A DNA stretch of 64,000 nt from Tricholomella constricta. Lineage: Eukaryota; Basidiomycota; Agaricomycetes; Agaricales; Lyophyllaceae. Each line of letters starts with the position of its first letter. The stretch's first letter is position 1. The notes under the pieces were generated by a model. The model searched no databases, had not been told where the DNA came from, and saw nothing but the letters and a program-made list of their open reading frames with translations. The stretch covers positions 930,001 through 994,000 of the forward strand of contig JAACJP010000004.1 of the NCBI GenBank assembly GCA_013368375.1. Reading direction: 5' to 3'. Of this stretch, positions 22,588-33,705 are shown piece by piece. Made by a program: the position numbers and the translations under genes.

Positions 22588-24563
22588 CTATTTTTGTTTA
22601 TCAACGTCCATCGGTTTCGGAGTTTCTCCATTCCCTTTCACATCATGTGCCCGTCGTTCCCAGATCTATAAACGAGAGTTGGTCAAACTTGCAAAGGGAA
22701 TAACTCGGACAGCGCATACTTGTAGAACTGTCTCGCCCAGAAAAATCATTTCTTTCCTCGTTTCCTCCACTATCAGATCCTGAATCATAAACCACTTCTC
22801 ACCCTCACCACCGCCGCCGGCAGCCCGAAGATGCGCCTTCCAAACAGTGTTCTCCTTGTCGCGAGTGGTCCCGGCGACTGATTCATGCGTCACATTTACG
22901 ATCAGATCGTATAGCGTTGATAAACCGAGGGGGGGAGCATTAACATCTGGCATCCTTGGTATTCGAAATTGAATGTCATGAAGTCGGTTAATGAACACTT
23001 ACAGGCCTTGAAATCCAATCCCCGAAGAGGAAAGTTGACAATTGTCGGGTTTTTTTCCTCCACAAAAGCATTCTTTGTAAACCGTTTGAAGTGAAGAATG
23101 ATATACTGCGGTAATCGCTTGCATTTGAAACGCCGAAGTTGTCCAAGAGATTCCTGATGTGCGGGGTTAGGGATCTTTATCAGACACCGCACGGATTATA
23201 CACCTACTTGGGTCGTTTGTCCATCATATTTAGCCAACACTGAGTGTATGCTGACTTGAGGGATGATGTTCTTCTCCACAGCGTCTTGAAATAGAGGCGG
23301 AGGCGGTAGATCAACGGCAAGAAACAAGAAAGGCGATTCAGAGACCTTGATATCTATCCATGGAAATAAAAATTAGAAATTCATCAAGCACGATGTGCCC
23401 CGCCATTTATTTACCTCGATCGATATCAAATCGTGGTTTCTCATTCTCACCGGCATCAGGCCGGACAAGCACCTGTTGGTTTTCAACACGCAATTCCCCC
23501 TGAAATGTTGAGAAAATGATGCCTTTGGCATGCTTAGTGCAAAACAGGTTTCAACTTGGGAAGGTATCACGTACTCGAATTTTTCTTCCTCGTTCCCCCT
23601 AGATCTTTATGTAGACGGTTTAGCAACCATCCGAGGAACTCAACTGGATCTCCTTGCTCTTCCAAGCGGAATTTTCCAGCACTCGCCCGATTGACTTCTT
23701 GCAAAAACTCGTGTGGGCTGACTTGACTTTTAAATAGTCGAGGGTTCCAGACTTTCTTGGCTAAGCCAGCAAATCGTTTGAGGAGTTCCGACTCTTTGCC
23801 ACGAAAGTTTGAAAGCAGGAGAAAATCTCGTAAAGGAGGGATGTGCAAAAGAGAATGTATGATTACATTCATGTGATCATTTCTTTTGATATCATTGAGG
23901 CCAACGTAGCCAGGCAGATAGGCTTTGGACGCAAGATCATAGGAAGGTTTGGTAAGATGGGCGGGCGAGGAAAGCGTGGCAACAGAGCTTCGAGTAAAAG
24001 TCGGCGCCAGAACATATGAGATGTCTTCCAGAGACGGGTCGGACACAGGGTATCCGTCGGGTAGTACGTATACCTAGAGTCAAAATCAGACGATTTATAT
24101 GCTGCACAAGATGAGCTGACTACCTTCGTAGTTTCGAGGTTAATGAAAACATGATGATCTTCGTGTATTGAATGAGAATATGCGTACGACTTGCGCCCTC
24201 TGCCCTGAAAGTACTTCCCACAAACAAGACACCCGTATATGTTGACATTCGAAAGAGAGACAGAGCAGACTTTCTCGAAATCAAAATCAAGAACCGCGCG
24301 ATTGATCTGGTGAAATATGAGTGACTCCTTAAGCGCAACAAGAGCAGTTGGCTTGCCGTATCAAGATATAGGTCCGAGGAACGGATATCCTCGACTGGTT
24401 GGACCATATCTTCGTCCTCGTCGTCCTCCTCAGGTACGCGGTTTGGGGTCTCTGGGGTGTTCTCTGAGGTCACCTTCGCTCTCTTGACTGGCCTTCCAGA
24501 TTCCGCAAGAGTGTGTCCTTCATTGCCTCCAGCATCTTCACGTTTCAATCGCGCGTCGGACAT
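22588..24563 (-). CDS. SAD1: Tri-snRNP protein SAD1/USP39, inactive ubiquitin protease
   Basis: The model starts at MSDARLKREDAGGNEGHTLA and has an acidic, basic-spotted N-terminus. Exon 1 ends at LYLDT and joins INRAVLDFDFEKVCSVSLSN through a GC-AG intron. The ZnF-UBP part reads YGCLVCGKYFQGRGRKSYAY and HEDHHVFINLETTKVYVLPD. The USP-like fold follows: GYVGLNDIKRNDHMNVIIHS, DPVEFLGWLLNRLHKDLGGT, LPQYIILHFKRFTKNAFVEE and a final KWFMIQDLIVEETRKEMIFL. The Cys box has ND where active proteases have the nucleophile, as in USP39, so it should not cleave ubiquitin. SAD1 holds the U4/U6.U5 tri-snRNP during splicing. It shares a 123-base divergent promoter with RSM22. Confidence 0.93.
24307..24356 (-). 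other. GC-AG intron 1 of SAD1
   Basis: On the minus strand the exon ends ...CTT GAT ACG, the intron begins GCAAGC and ends TTTCACCAG, and the next exon begins ATC AAT CGC. The join gives LDTINRAVLDF, the conserved sequence of this family. No GT donor nearby keeps the frame. Confidence 0.75.
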
Positions 24564-24686
24564 CTTGAGGGGCTTGTGGTAAGTAAACTTAGATGATGGA
24601 CGAGGGCGCTTCGGCGCCAGGAGCAATTACGTAATGAATTCTGCACAAAATTTGGCCCGCTTCGTCTAATTAGAGTCCGTCTTCTT
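24564..24686. promoter_or_regulatory. Short divergent promoter, SAD1/RSM22
   Basis: Only 123 bases separate the two start codons, so both transcripts must start here or inside the coding starts. No TATA box is evident. Confidence 0.5.
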
Positions 24687-26922
24687 ATGTTTCTTGTTCG
24701 ACACTCTGGCTTGCGTGCCTCTCTATTTTGTGGTCGCCATGTTTCTGGCTCACTTGTCTGTTCAAGGGCGTTCACAGGTCAACCAAATCCCCCCCTTGAC
24801 CTTGATTCCAGCTTGCAGGCCTTTCTGAAGGATGGAGACATGTCGCTTGTGAAAGGTAGCATGGGCAAGCACTTCAAGGAGCTGGAAGTTGTTGCAGTCG
24901 AGGAGCAATCAGAAGCTGCAGAAAATCTAGATGTGGACGACGACGTCCCTGGCCACACCTTGGAACGCAAGTCTCCAGCGGCACACTATGGAAGTAAGCA
25001 AATTGGCGCTGTTATCCTTCCCAACCAACTCCAGAATGCTATCAACGCCATGATAGCCGGTGAGATTTCCTCCTCTCTAAACAAGGTGTGCTTTTACTCA
25101 TTCGGGATACAGAATCGAACAAAGTCCAACTGCACAGTGATGCAAAACGGCTGTTCTACGATGAGGAGGGAGAAAAAGGATCTGTCAATGAATGGGAAAC
25201 GCATTATGACCCTAAGAATTACCGTTCGCGAAAGCAAGCGTCGCGTCATTCTGAGCGCGACGGCACGGCGTTCGCTACCATTGCCCTCCCCGCTCATTAC
25301 TCTGCGATATTATCCGTTTTCGATCACATCAAGCGAAGGTTGGAAGCAACATGGCGAGTCGAACGGATCATCGACTGGGGTGCCGGTACAGGCAGTGGAC
25401 TTTGGTTCGATCGTTCCTCAATCACCGTAATTACCACTATTGACCAATTCTCGGCAGGGCCGCTCTTCACGCCTTTCAAAACCCTAAAGTCGCACAGAGT
25501 GGAACTTACCTCCAGGATAAACAAGTCTCCGACTCCTCTATCGTGACGTATCTCGGAATAGACAAGCGGGATGGGTTGGTCTCGATCGCGAAGCGGCTTT
25601 TTAAGGGTAAGAATCCGTCTGTTGGTCGAAATTCTGCTTATTTAAATTGACAACCACATTCAGACATCGACTTGGGTACCTTGAGCATGTCTTGGCAAAA
25701 GGTTTTCAAGGAAGATGATCAAATACATCGATCTGAAGGCCACGACGCAGTTGCGTTGTCAGCCTTCATGCTCACGTCTTTGCCTACTCCGCAGATGCGC
25801 AAAGCACTCGTTAAAGAGATGTGGGAAAGTGGGGCGCATGTCATGGTGCGACACCTTTATAAAATCATGCATACTTCGACTTCTGAGAGGTTTGAAAGGT
25901 ACTAATTGATCACAACACAACTGCTGGATTTGAAGCCATTGCCGAGGCCAGGGAATACCTGCTCAACATGGGTCGAAAGGAACTTGACGACGCTAAAGCG
26001 GAAGGGTGCCTTCGAGGGTCGCATGTCGTGGCACCAGTCAGTCAATCCATGCCGTGCGATGTCCAGCGAATCTTTAATAGATCTCAAACAGTGCCCTCAT
26101 GATGGCGCATGTCCACTGCACCATCCAGGATCGAGTCGACTCGTGTGCGGATTTTCGCAACGTATCCAACGCCCCTCTTTTGTTCGCAAAACGAAGCACT
26201 CTGGTGTTGGGCATGAGGACATCGAATACTCCTACGTGGTAATACGCCGAGGAATCAGGCCGGCCCCTCGCACCACGAACTTTGGAAGAGTGGGCGAAGT
26301 CGGCAGGCGGGAGTCGCATAAGGAGGCCTCGTCACAAATGCCAATCAAAGAGCTGAAACTTCACAGTGAACCCGAAGCTCTAGCCGATGCTGCAGAGACT
26401 GCATCTCCTGTGGCTTCAAAGGGCCTTATAACCGATGCAGACAGCGAGCCTGCATCCCAAGCAGAACTAGATGAAGCCTTGCGGCTAGAATCATACAGCT
26501 GGCCGCGCCTCGTTTTCCCCCCCCTGAAAAAGAGTGGTCACATCATCCTGGACAGCTGTACGGCTGAAGGTGCGCAAATCAAATCCGTTTTCGTCCTAGT
26601 CTGAGTTTGTTTGTCAGGCAAGATAATGCGCTTGACCATTCCCAAGTCACAAGGCAAACAACCCTATTACGACGCTAGAAAATCGAGCTGGGGAGACATG
26701 TTCCCCCATCCGCCCAAAAATCCTCCGCAAGAGCGTTACCAACCTACTAGAGCCAAGCGTGACGGTGGAACAATGCCAACTAGGGGCTCAGACATTGGAA
26801 AGAGAGGCAAGCGAGACAAAAAAGAGATTGTCAGCTACGAAACTCTTTCGAAAAATTTGAAGGAGGGTAGGAAAAAGTCGCGGAGGGATCGGGTCATTGA
26901 TCTGTTGGATGAGCGTTCATAA
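24687..26922 (+). CDS. RSM22: Mitochondrial small-subunit assembly protein RSM22 (METTL17 family)
   Basis: The N-terminus, MFLVRHSGLRASLFCGRHVS, is basic and without acidic residues, a likely mitochondrial presequence. About seven exons splice in frame. Key pieces are LPAHYSAILSVFDHIKRRLE and the SAM-fold loop RIIDWGAGTGSGLWAALHAF. IVTYLGIDKRDGLVSIAKRL and LIDHNTTAGFEAIAEAREYL follow. The cysteine set CPHDGACPLH with LVCGFSQRIQRP matches the metal or Fe-S site of the family. The C-terminus is strongly basic (GKRGKRDKKEI, RKKSRRDRVID). RSM22 binds the immature mitochondrial small ribosomal subunit and is needed for its assembly; whether it still methylates is uncertain. Its stop is 111 bases from the convergent uL1m stop. 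Confidence 0.92.
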
Positions 26923-27033
26923 CTTACATATTTTCGTGCATATTTTAGTTTTCGTCGTCGTCACCGCTCACTTCTGTAGCACTAGTCAAGCACCCATCTC
27001 CATTGCATTTACCAACTCATTACTTATGTATAA

Positions 27034-28185
27034 CTAATAATCTGTTATCCGAATCCCTGGTCCTTGCCTCGAGCTGAGCATGACTTTGGCGATGTTCGTG
27101 ACTATAAGCCGGTCAGGATATGCTTTGAAAATTAGCAAATGGGAATTGCATGACGCACCCGGTTTGGCGCCTGAGTTTTTCGCCTTCCGGCTATCTTCGG
27201 CCTCCTTGGTGTTGCCAGTAACCCTTTTGACTGACGCCATAAAGTGACGGATGTTCTTGAGCATGTCTTCTACGGGGAAGTTCATCTGAAAGAGAAGTTC
27301 CCGGGAATTAAGGAACAATATACATAAAGCACGATAAACTCACCAGTGCTATGGGCATATGTATATTGCCAGTTTTATCAGCCCTCCACTCGCTGGTGCC
27401 GCGTATCCTCTGGATGTACCCAGCAATATCATCGGTTACTGTTCCACGTCGTTCTGAAGGCATGAGACCTAGAGGGCCAAGGACTCGTCCCAGTCTTGGC
27501 GTTATGGCTCTTATGAGGTCAGGCGTGCAGAGAATAGTCGTCGCCTTGAAGCGGTTGTTGATAACCTAGCACGCGCTTGAGCAGGGCTAGTAACCCTCAC
27601 AGATAGAGATTAGGACGTACACCGTCAACCAACTCAGGCCCTCCAACAAAATGAGCCCCAGCCTTCTTCGCCTCCTCGGCTTGTCGACCTTCAGCAAATA
27701 CGAGAATCTTGTCTTCGCTCATCGCCTTGGCTTCCCGAGGCAGGTTAACTCGTCCTTTGGGGACCGCCACGCCATTCTTGATGTCGGTCTTGACGTAGAG
27801 GTCCAGAGTAGAATTTGGTGACGCGACCTCGACGGCCTATGTGCTGTATTAGTGTTACGTCCGTTGAAGAACGAAAATCACTTACACGAAGAACAGAGAT
27901 AGCATCCGCCAAGGTGAGGAACTCGGAACGGTCGACGGATTTGGCAACGAGTGCAGCTTTTCGTCTTGCCTTCGCAGCAGCAGCCTTTTTAGATGGAACG
28001 CGAATCTTCGACTGTTTCTGGCGTTTGCCTGCAAGGAGAATTTGCGTTGTTGTAAACTGTCGCTGGAAAGACGGATTCTATGAAAAAGCTTGTAAGCAGG
28101 AAGCCTGTGATGAAGAATGAGTACCTACAGCTCGCGTCAATGTAGGGAAACAGCATTGACGACAAAGTGAAAGTAGGCTCGACAT
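27034..28185 (-). CDS. MRPL1: Mitochondrial ribosomal protein uL1m
   Basis: Exon 1 encodes MSSLLSLCRQCCFPTLTRA and exon 2 begins NPSFQRQFTTTQILLAGKRQ. Together these give a classic mitochondrial presequence with an RQFTTT cleavage-like site. The mature part contains the L1 fold: SEFLTLADAISVLR, STLDLYVKTDIKNG and LPREAKAMSEDKILVFAEGR. It continues with the hallmark TPRLGRVLGPLGLMPSERRG, then NFPVEDMLKNIRHFMASVKR, and ends with KPVTNIAKVMLSSRQGPGIR after the last intron. L1 forms the mobile stalk that handles the E-site tRNA. The final splice uses a TTATAG acceptor and yields K-P-V-T, as expected in the family. Confidence 0.9.
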
Positions 28186-29940
28186 TATGGAGCAGACGGA
28201 ACAGAATTGTCACAGCTCCCCACTCGGATTCGTGGGAACGTTAGGTTCAATTTGACAGTCGCGAACTCCGCGAACGCAATTAGAAGGAATCACCAACTCA
28301 AGTCCGCGTTGCTGTACGGGCTTGCGGTCAGTGTACATGCGCTGAAATACGTCGTAAAGAGAAGATAGGCTCTGTGCTAATACAATGCAAATAATTACCG
28401 GCTTTAATTGGGGAGGGATAGTGAATGAACACCCCAGCATTACTTTCACAAGTAGTGTGGCCCAGGAGTTGAACAATACCCCAGGGCTGAGTACTGTGTT
28501 CCCACCCTCGAGTAATAAACGTATCTCTGGAATTGGAACTTTTATTCAATCCTAAACAGTGCATCAAAAGACACGAGGCCTTCCGTCGCGGACAACATAG
28601 TGACTACGGTGTGATTCCACAATTCCCACTGAGGGCTGATACGTTCGCCAGAACTACTGAGAACTGCGTTTCGTCATCTGTCACGAGCAACGCTCTGTGG
28701 GGCGGGATCGAATGTCACTCAATGCAGTTGTGGCATGATGTACAACATCTGGGTTGTCTCTCGAGCTACAGTGTCTAAATGAGCTCCGAATTATCGGAAA
28801 AGAACCGCCATGTGTGTCAGGGTGCATTGGCGTTGTGTTGGAAGCCATCGATGAGGTTCCAGATCAGCCCGGAGCCAGAAGGCATTGATCCTTTTACGTC
28901 TCGCGAGTGTCTTGTCGTGGTTGCCGTTTCGTAGCCTATCGCGTTCGTAAAACGCCGCGATGATCAAGAGGGCATGACAGGCGTCCACGTCTCATATGAC
29001 CAGTCGTGCTAGGGAGCTACAGGAATATTAATGCGGCAAGCAATGCAGCCGCTAGATCAATGGCGGTGATTGGTTTATGGTGGTGTGCAGCACCATCGGA
29101 CTGACGTCTGAGAGTTGATGAGTCTCTTCCAATGGGGTTGGGTTGGTTTCAGATCATCTCAGAAGATGTGCACAGTGCAGGAAGTGAGGTAAAGGGACAA
29201 CGCGAAATCCAGGACCTCGGAATGTTTGATTGAAAGCCCGATGCAACCACGAGATCTCCCAAGAGCTGGTGAGTGTTCACGCGGTAGGTAGCTTGTGCCG
29301 ATAGTTTCCTGATCGACAAGCCATGGTAGGCAGGGGAAAAAGCAGCCCCTCCGGAGTTCCAGCAGTTTGGCGACGAAAGGAACGATGCGACACGAGACCT
29401 CTCATAGAGGTACACGACAGCCGACTAGCACAATGTCACAGGTCCTGAAACCCAAGACAAGGACCGTCTGCGGTGACAAGAAATACTCCGATGCTGTTGA
29501 CGCTTGAAGGTCAACAAATCTCAGCAAGAATGATGAAAGAATATCGTGCCGGAGACCTCGCGCCGCTATATATGCTGTGGATCCCTGTGTGATAGTTACA
29601 GGCGCTTCTGCGTTGGGCCTTCGGACTCTTGGATTTCGGCCCTGGGTAAAAATATACTTCATCCTCCAGTAGCACGCAGGTCATAGTACCTTGAGTGTTA
29701 TGTATATGAATCCGATCAGATGATACTTACTCGATATGCCTGTCCTAATGGCACCTGGAAACTGTGGACAGACGGTGATGATGATATCAGACCAGGGAAA
29801 ATGATCATTGGCACTTGACAAGTCAAGTCAAGACGAGAAAATCTCAGGCTTATGCTTACTGCACTTAGCAAAAGCTGATATGTCCCGTGGGAATTCGTTG
29901 AAGTTAGAAAACTTCTGAGGTCACCCAAATTCCTCTACCA
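28186..29940. other. 1.75 kb stretch without a firm gene
   Basis: Minus-strand frames at 29402-29662 (86 codons) and 29716-29928 (70 codons) are separated by a possible intron with a GTAAGTAT donor near 29731. Neither gave a recognisable product, and downstream frames break. They may be exons of an unknown gene, a relic, or noncoding RNA. The mL40 promoter must lie within the last bases before 29941. Confidence 0.4.
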
Positions 29941-30504
29941 ATGTCGACTTCGCTGCTTGCCCCCTGCAGAACGAGGCCTGCTCTCCGCATCGCACGGACG
30001 GCTGTACGGACATATGCCGCACGACCTGAGGCCATAGGTGACCCGAAGAAAGAGATCATCCGAAAGGCCCTATACCCTGGCAACATTCGCAACCGTGCAT
30101 CACCCACCGGCACTTGGCGCTCAGACGTAGCCAAAGCCCTGCAGCACGCGATTCCTTCTGTCCAAGCCCACCAAACGATAGAGCGTGCATGGCTCCTTCA
30201 TCGGAGGCACATTCGGAAGCAGCGAGAGGCGGAGTTGGCAAGGAAGTTTGAATGCATGAGGAAGGCGATGGAAGAGCTAGAGAGGGTGGACAGTCGACTT
30301 TATATGGAAGCAAACAAGCCAGAAGACCCGAGAGCAAGGACCGATGCGGAACGGGAGCTGGCGAAAAGGTTGAAGTCTACAGAAGTTCGGACGTTGGAGG
30401 CTAGGATTCGTGGGCTATTCCCTCGTGAGCTACGAGTGCCGACGGACACACCGCCGCGCTCGGGATGGGATTACGAATGGAAACCGTTCCCTCGTCCTCT
30501 CTAA
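29941..30504 (+). CDS. MRPL40: Mitochondrial ribosomal protein mL40
   Basis: A single exon of 187 aa. The N-terminus (MSTSLLAPCRTRPALRIART, then AVRTYAARP) is a mitochondrial presequence. The body has DPKKEIIRKALYPGNIRNR, SPTGTWRSDVAKALQHAIPS, ERAWLLHRRHIRKQREAELA and a C-terminus LFPRELRVPTDTPPR with WDYEWKPF. This is the fungal mL40 (yeast Mrpl28) pattern, a large-subunit protein of the mitoribosome. It is the third mitoribosome gene within 6 kb. Its stop lies 204 bases from the convergent CSN2 stop. Confidence 0.9.
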   Translation: MSTSLLAPCRTRPALRIARTAVRTYAARPEAIGDPKKEIIRKALYPGNIRNRASPTGTWRSDVAKALQHAIPSVQAHQTIERAWLLHRRHIRKQREAELARKFECMRKAMEELERVDSRLYMEANKPEDPRARTDAERELAKRLKSTEVRTLEARIRGLFPRELRVPTDTPPRSGWDYEWKPFPRPL

Positions 30505-30708
30505 AGTAATAATACTGGTGCGTTTTTATCGCGGTATGAGTATGACCAGTCCCGCTGAGCTGAATGATCAGCTATAGTTGCTCTTAATTATAAACCCCGT
30601 GGTCCCCCGTTCCGTTTCGGCTCAGACATGTTGAAGATCATGAGAAGAAAAGAATTTGCAATGCAGACGAATATATACAAAATACAGGAACAAGTTCAAT
30701 GCTCTCGA

Positions 30709-32700
30709 CTAGGGATGATGTAGCTCTCACCCATAACAGGTTCCATCATCCTCCCACTCGAAGTCTTGCTCACTACTGCCCCATGCACAGCTTCGAGCGC
30801 CTCCGTCCATTTGCTCAATGCTGCGTATCTCTTCTTCTCCAAACTTTGTCTGTGATGTCATGTAGTGGTTAATTGAACTGGCCACAAAGCCAGAGAAGGC
30901 GGGACTGACTTTCGATCAAGCTCAAGCCTCATGCCAACTTGGTCAATGCGACCCTCTACTTTGCCTTCTAGGATCAGTCCAATAAGGAGCTCCTCAACCT
31001 CCTCGATGTCGACATTTAGTTGCTAGTGAAAGAGAAATGAGTTGATATTATCAAAGCCGAGGGAGTCCGTACTTTTCCAAGGAAAGAAAGTTCTAGACGC
31101 GTATAGGGTTTGATCAGGTCAATCAGATATTGTGTGCGCAGACTGCGAAGAAGTTCGCCGATGTAGGCCCGGATGAAGGGGTCGTCCATAATAGTAGAAT
31201 GATTGTCTATATCAATTGTTAGTAGAGTACATGACACGAGGAGCGGACATGCATGCCCTTTAGAATCTTCTCGGCGGAGTGTACCTCTCGCCGCTGGTAC
31301 GCATCCACGAGGTCAGTCATTGCCTTGATTTGAGGATCTGCCTTGTAACTGGAGTCGACGTGCTCAGCAATGTGAAAGCAAAGATCTGTAGGTATCGCTC
31401 ACGGCTTCGTTTCCTGACTGTCGAAAGGGTTGACCTCGCTACCAGTCAACATGTTCGCCAGCACCAGGTACTTGAGAACTTGGATTCGTTGCGGTGACCC
31501 AGCCTCGTCGTAGTTCCGGAAAGACTCAAAGAAGTCTTCGCTCGCTCGATTCCATTGACCTACACCATGGTCCGTTTCAAATATATTCTTCTAACAGAAA
31601 TAAAAACTCACGCTCTCCCATCCACATTTTCCCTCCACATTCCTTGATTACGCCCATGATACGGGGATGTGGAATAGCAGAGCGGACGTCATTTGTGGCG
31701 TTATAGATTTCCTGCAGGTATTTGGTATTGACGATAAGTGTGGTGCCCAAAGAAAACTTGTGCTAACCTTCAGTTTCTTGAAGTTCCGTGTCTCATTGTA
31801 CATTTGGATTTCCAGGGCGTATATTTCTAGAAGTTGCGTTCCACGCTGTGATTGATCATCCCCTTCATTGCTAGACCCCGTGGCAGCATGCAAATCCCGG
31901 ATCAACTATGTGGGATGAGCATCTCGCATGGACGCGACGCCACACGAAAAAATTGCGTACCTTAGACAACCGGGTGTACTCCTTTCTATCTAGCCATAGT
32001 TTCGCAAGTTTTAAGTTCGTTTTGGCAGACAAGCGCTGAAGGAATATTGAGCCACCTTGCACCTGTTGCGTCAGAAAAGCGCACCTCATTTTTTGCATCT
32101 TCCAAAGCCTTTTTGGTCGCTTGATAGAACTTCTCCAAGACGTCCACTTCGACAGCGCCACCCTTTCCACCACCAACGTAGTCGAGGATACCGTTGATCG
32201 ACTTCTCCGAATAGTTGCGGGTAACGGCCGATTTGGTGTAAGTGAGGAGTTGGATGTATGTTTGTAGAGCATCGTTCGGTCTTCGAAGTGAAAGATACAA
32301 AAGCTTCGTAGACTGTTTGAGCGCTTTAAATCCCCTTCAGATTCAAAGATGACATTACGATTGAAGCATGCAGGGGAGATTTCGGGAAACTCACCAATCA
32401 CTCTTCTCTTCCTCCTGGTCAACGATCGCGCGGAATTCCTTGAGCGCCTCCTCTGGATTATCGTCCTTCTTAGCTGAGGAAACTTCAGACAATGATAAAT
32501 GCTCAAACACATGAGATACAGACATTTCGCCTTGTAGTACATGTTCTCGACATCCGCACTCCCGGACTCGTTGGCCTCGTCGTTATCAGAGTAATCGAAG
32601 CCATAGTCCTGTGTATTCCGTTCAGAGACATCTATTTGGTTGAATAGAAACGCACTTCGTCGTCACTGCCTTGCATGTAGTCGGCATCATCGTCATCCAT
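30709..32700 (-). CDS. CSN2: COP9 signalosome subunit 2
   Basis: The acidic N-terminus [15 protein letters not shown] joins [20 protein letters not shown] and [20 protein letters not shown], then [18 protein letters not shown]-like helices follow ([77 protein letters not shown]). The PCI winged helix is [35 protein letters not shown] and [15 protein letters not shown]. The end is [13 protein letters not shown]. About ten short introns interrupt it. CSN2 is a scaffold of the COP9 signalosome, which removes NEDD8 from cullins and regulates development and light responses in fungi. The assignment is firm; individual exon borders in the middle were not all fixed. Confidence 0.9.
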
Positions 32701-33705
32701 TGCGGGAAGCTTAGCGCAGGTATATGTGTAACTAGAGATCGCCGAAATGATCAGATGTCAATTCTTTCAAACAGAGCAGATATATTATACCGGAGTTCAG
32801 GAGACTATGCCTTGTGAGTCAAAGGTCTGAATAATGAGGATGAGCTCGGGGTGAGGGGTGAATGGCACGAGAGTGAATCGCCTTTGCCACCACGTGTCAC
32901 GCGTCTTGGATCCAAACAAACGCACGCAGCGATGGACGCGTGCTCTGATATGGTTGCCACTAACAAAGGTTTATTCAAGGCGAGTCATTGCAACTCGATT
33001 GGCATAAGTAAACTATTTTGCAGACGTAACTGGTAGGGTTTATGCGACTACCTCGCACGCGTAAGTTTTTAAGCATCATATCTTCGCCTCGCCATTGTGG
33101 ACGTCGAAGAAAGACCTCCTTTCGAAGAGACCCTAAGTAAGCGTCAGTATGAGATTATCGATGGCCACGGGGCGCACTTCGCTGCGAACCAACCCAGTTG
33201 ACAATGTTAGTTGAGTGCCAACTATGTCAGGTGCCAGGCATGAGAGCTGAATTCTGAGAACTTGTCGCTGAGGCGTAGGCTAAGACATGTTATACCAATA
33301 CGGGATATCGATTTGGAAGATTCTTGAGCTTTCAATGATTGATCATTGACATTAGTCTCTCCTAGACAGACACCATCAGTCGTTCCTCCATTCTGTACAT
33401 TGACATGAAGCTGGCATCAAATGGCCATCCGTATATAATGATGGTGCAACCGTCCATATGTAGACGGCCTTGGTATGAGACGACAGGGTTACACGAGCAA
33501 TAGCGGAGCAAGATACTGGAGCCTAATTGTCTGGAGGGGGAGAGGGCATGCATAGCGGTCGCCACAATGGAATATGAGGAGAAGTGCTTCCGTGCGAACC
33601 ACGTGGCTTGTCGCGCCACCCGGAATTGGCAATTGCGCGATTCTCAGTGCGAGCAACGGCCATGATACAGGATCGAAGACTCTCAACGCGTCTTTTTCTT
33701 TCTTC
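32701..33705. other. Divergent promoter region, CSN2/FAB1
   Basis: One kilobase between two start codons. The open frame of FAB1 extends upstream to an ATG at 33574, so 33574-33705 may be translated if that start is used. No other gene is seen. Confidence 0.5.
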
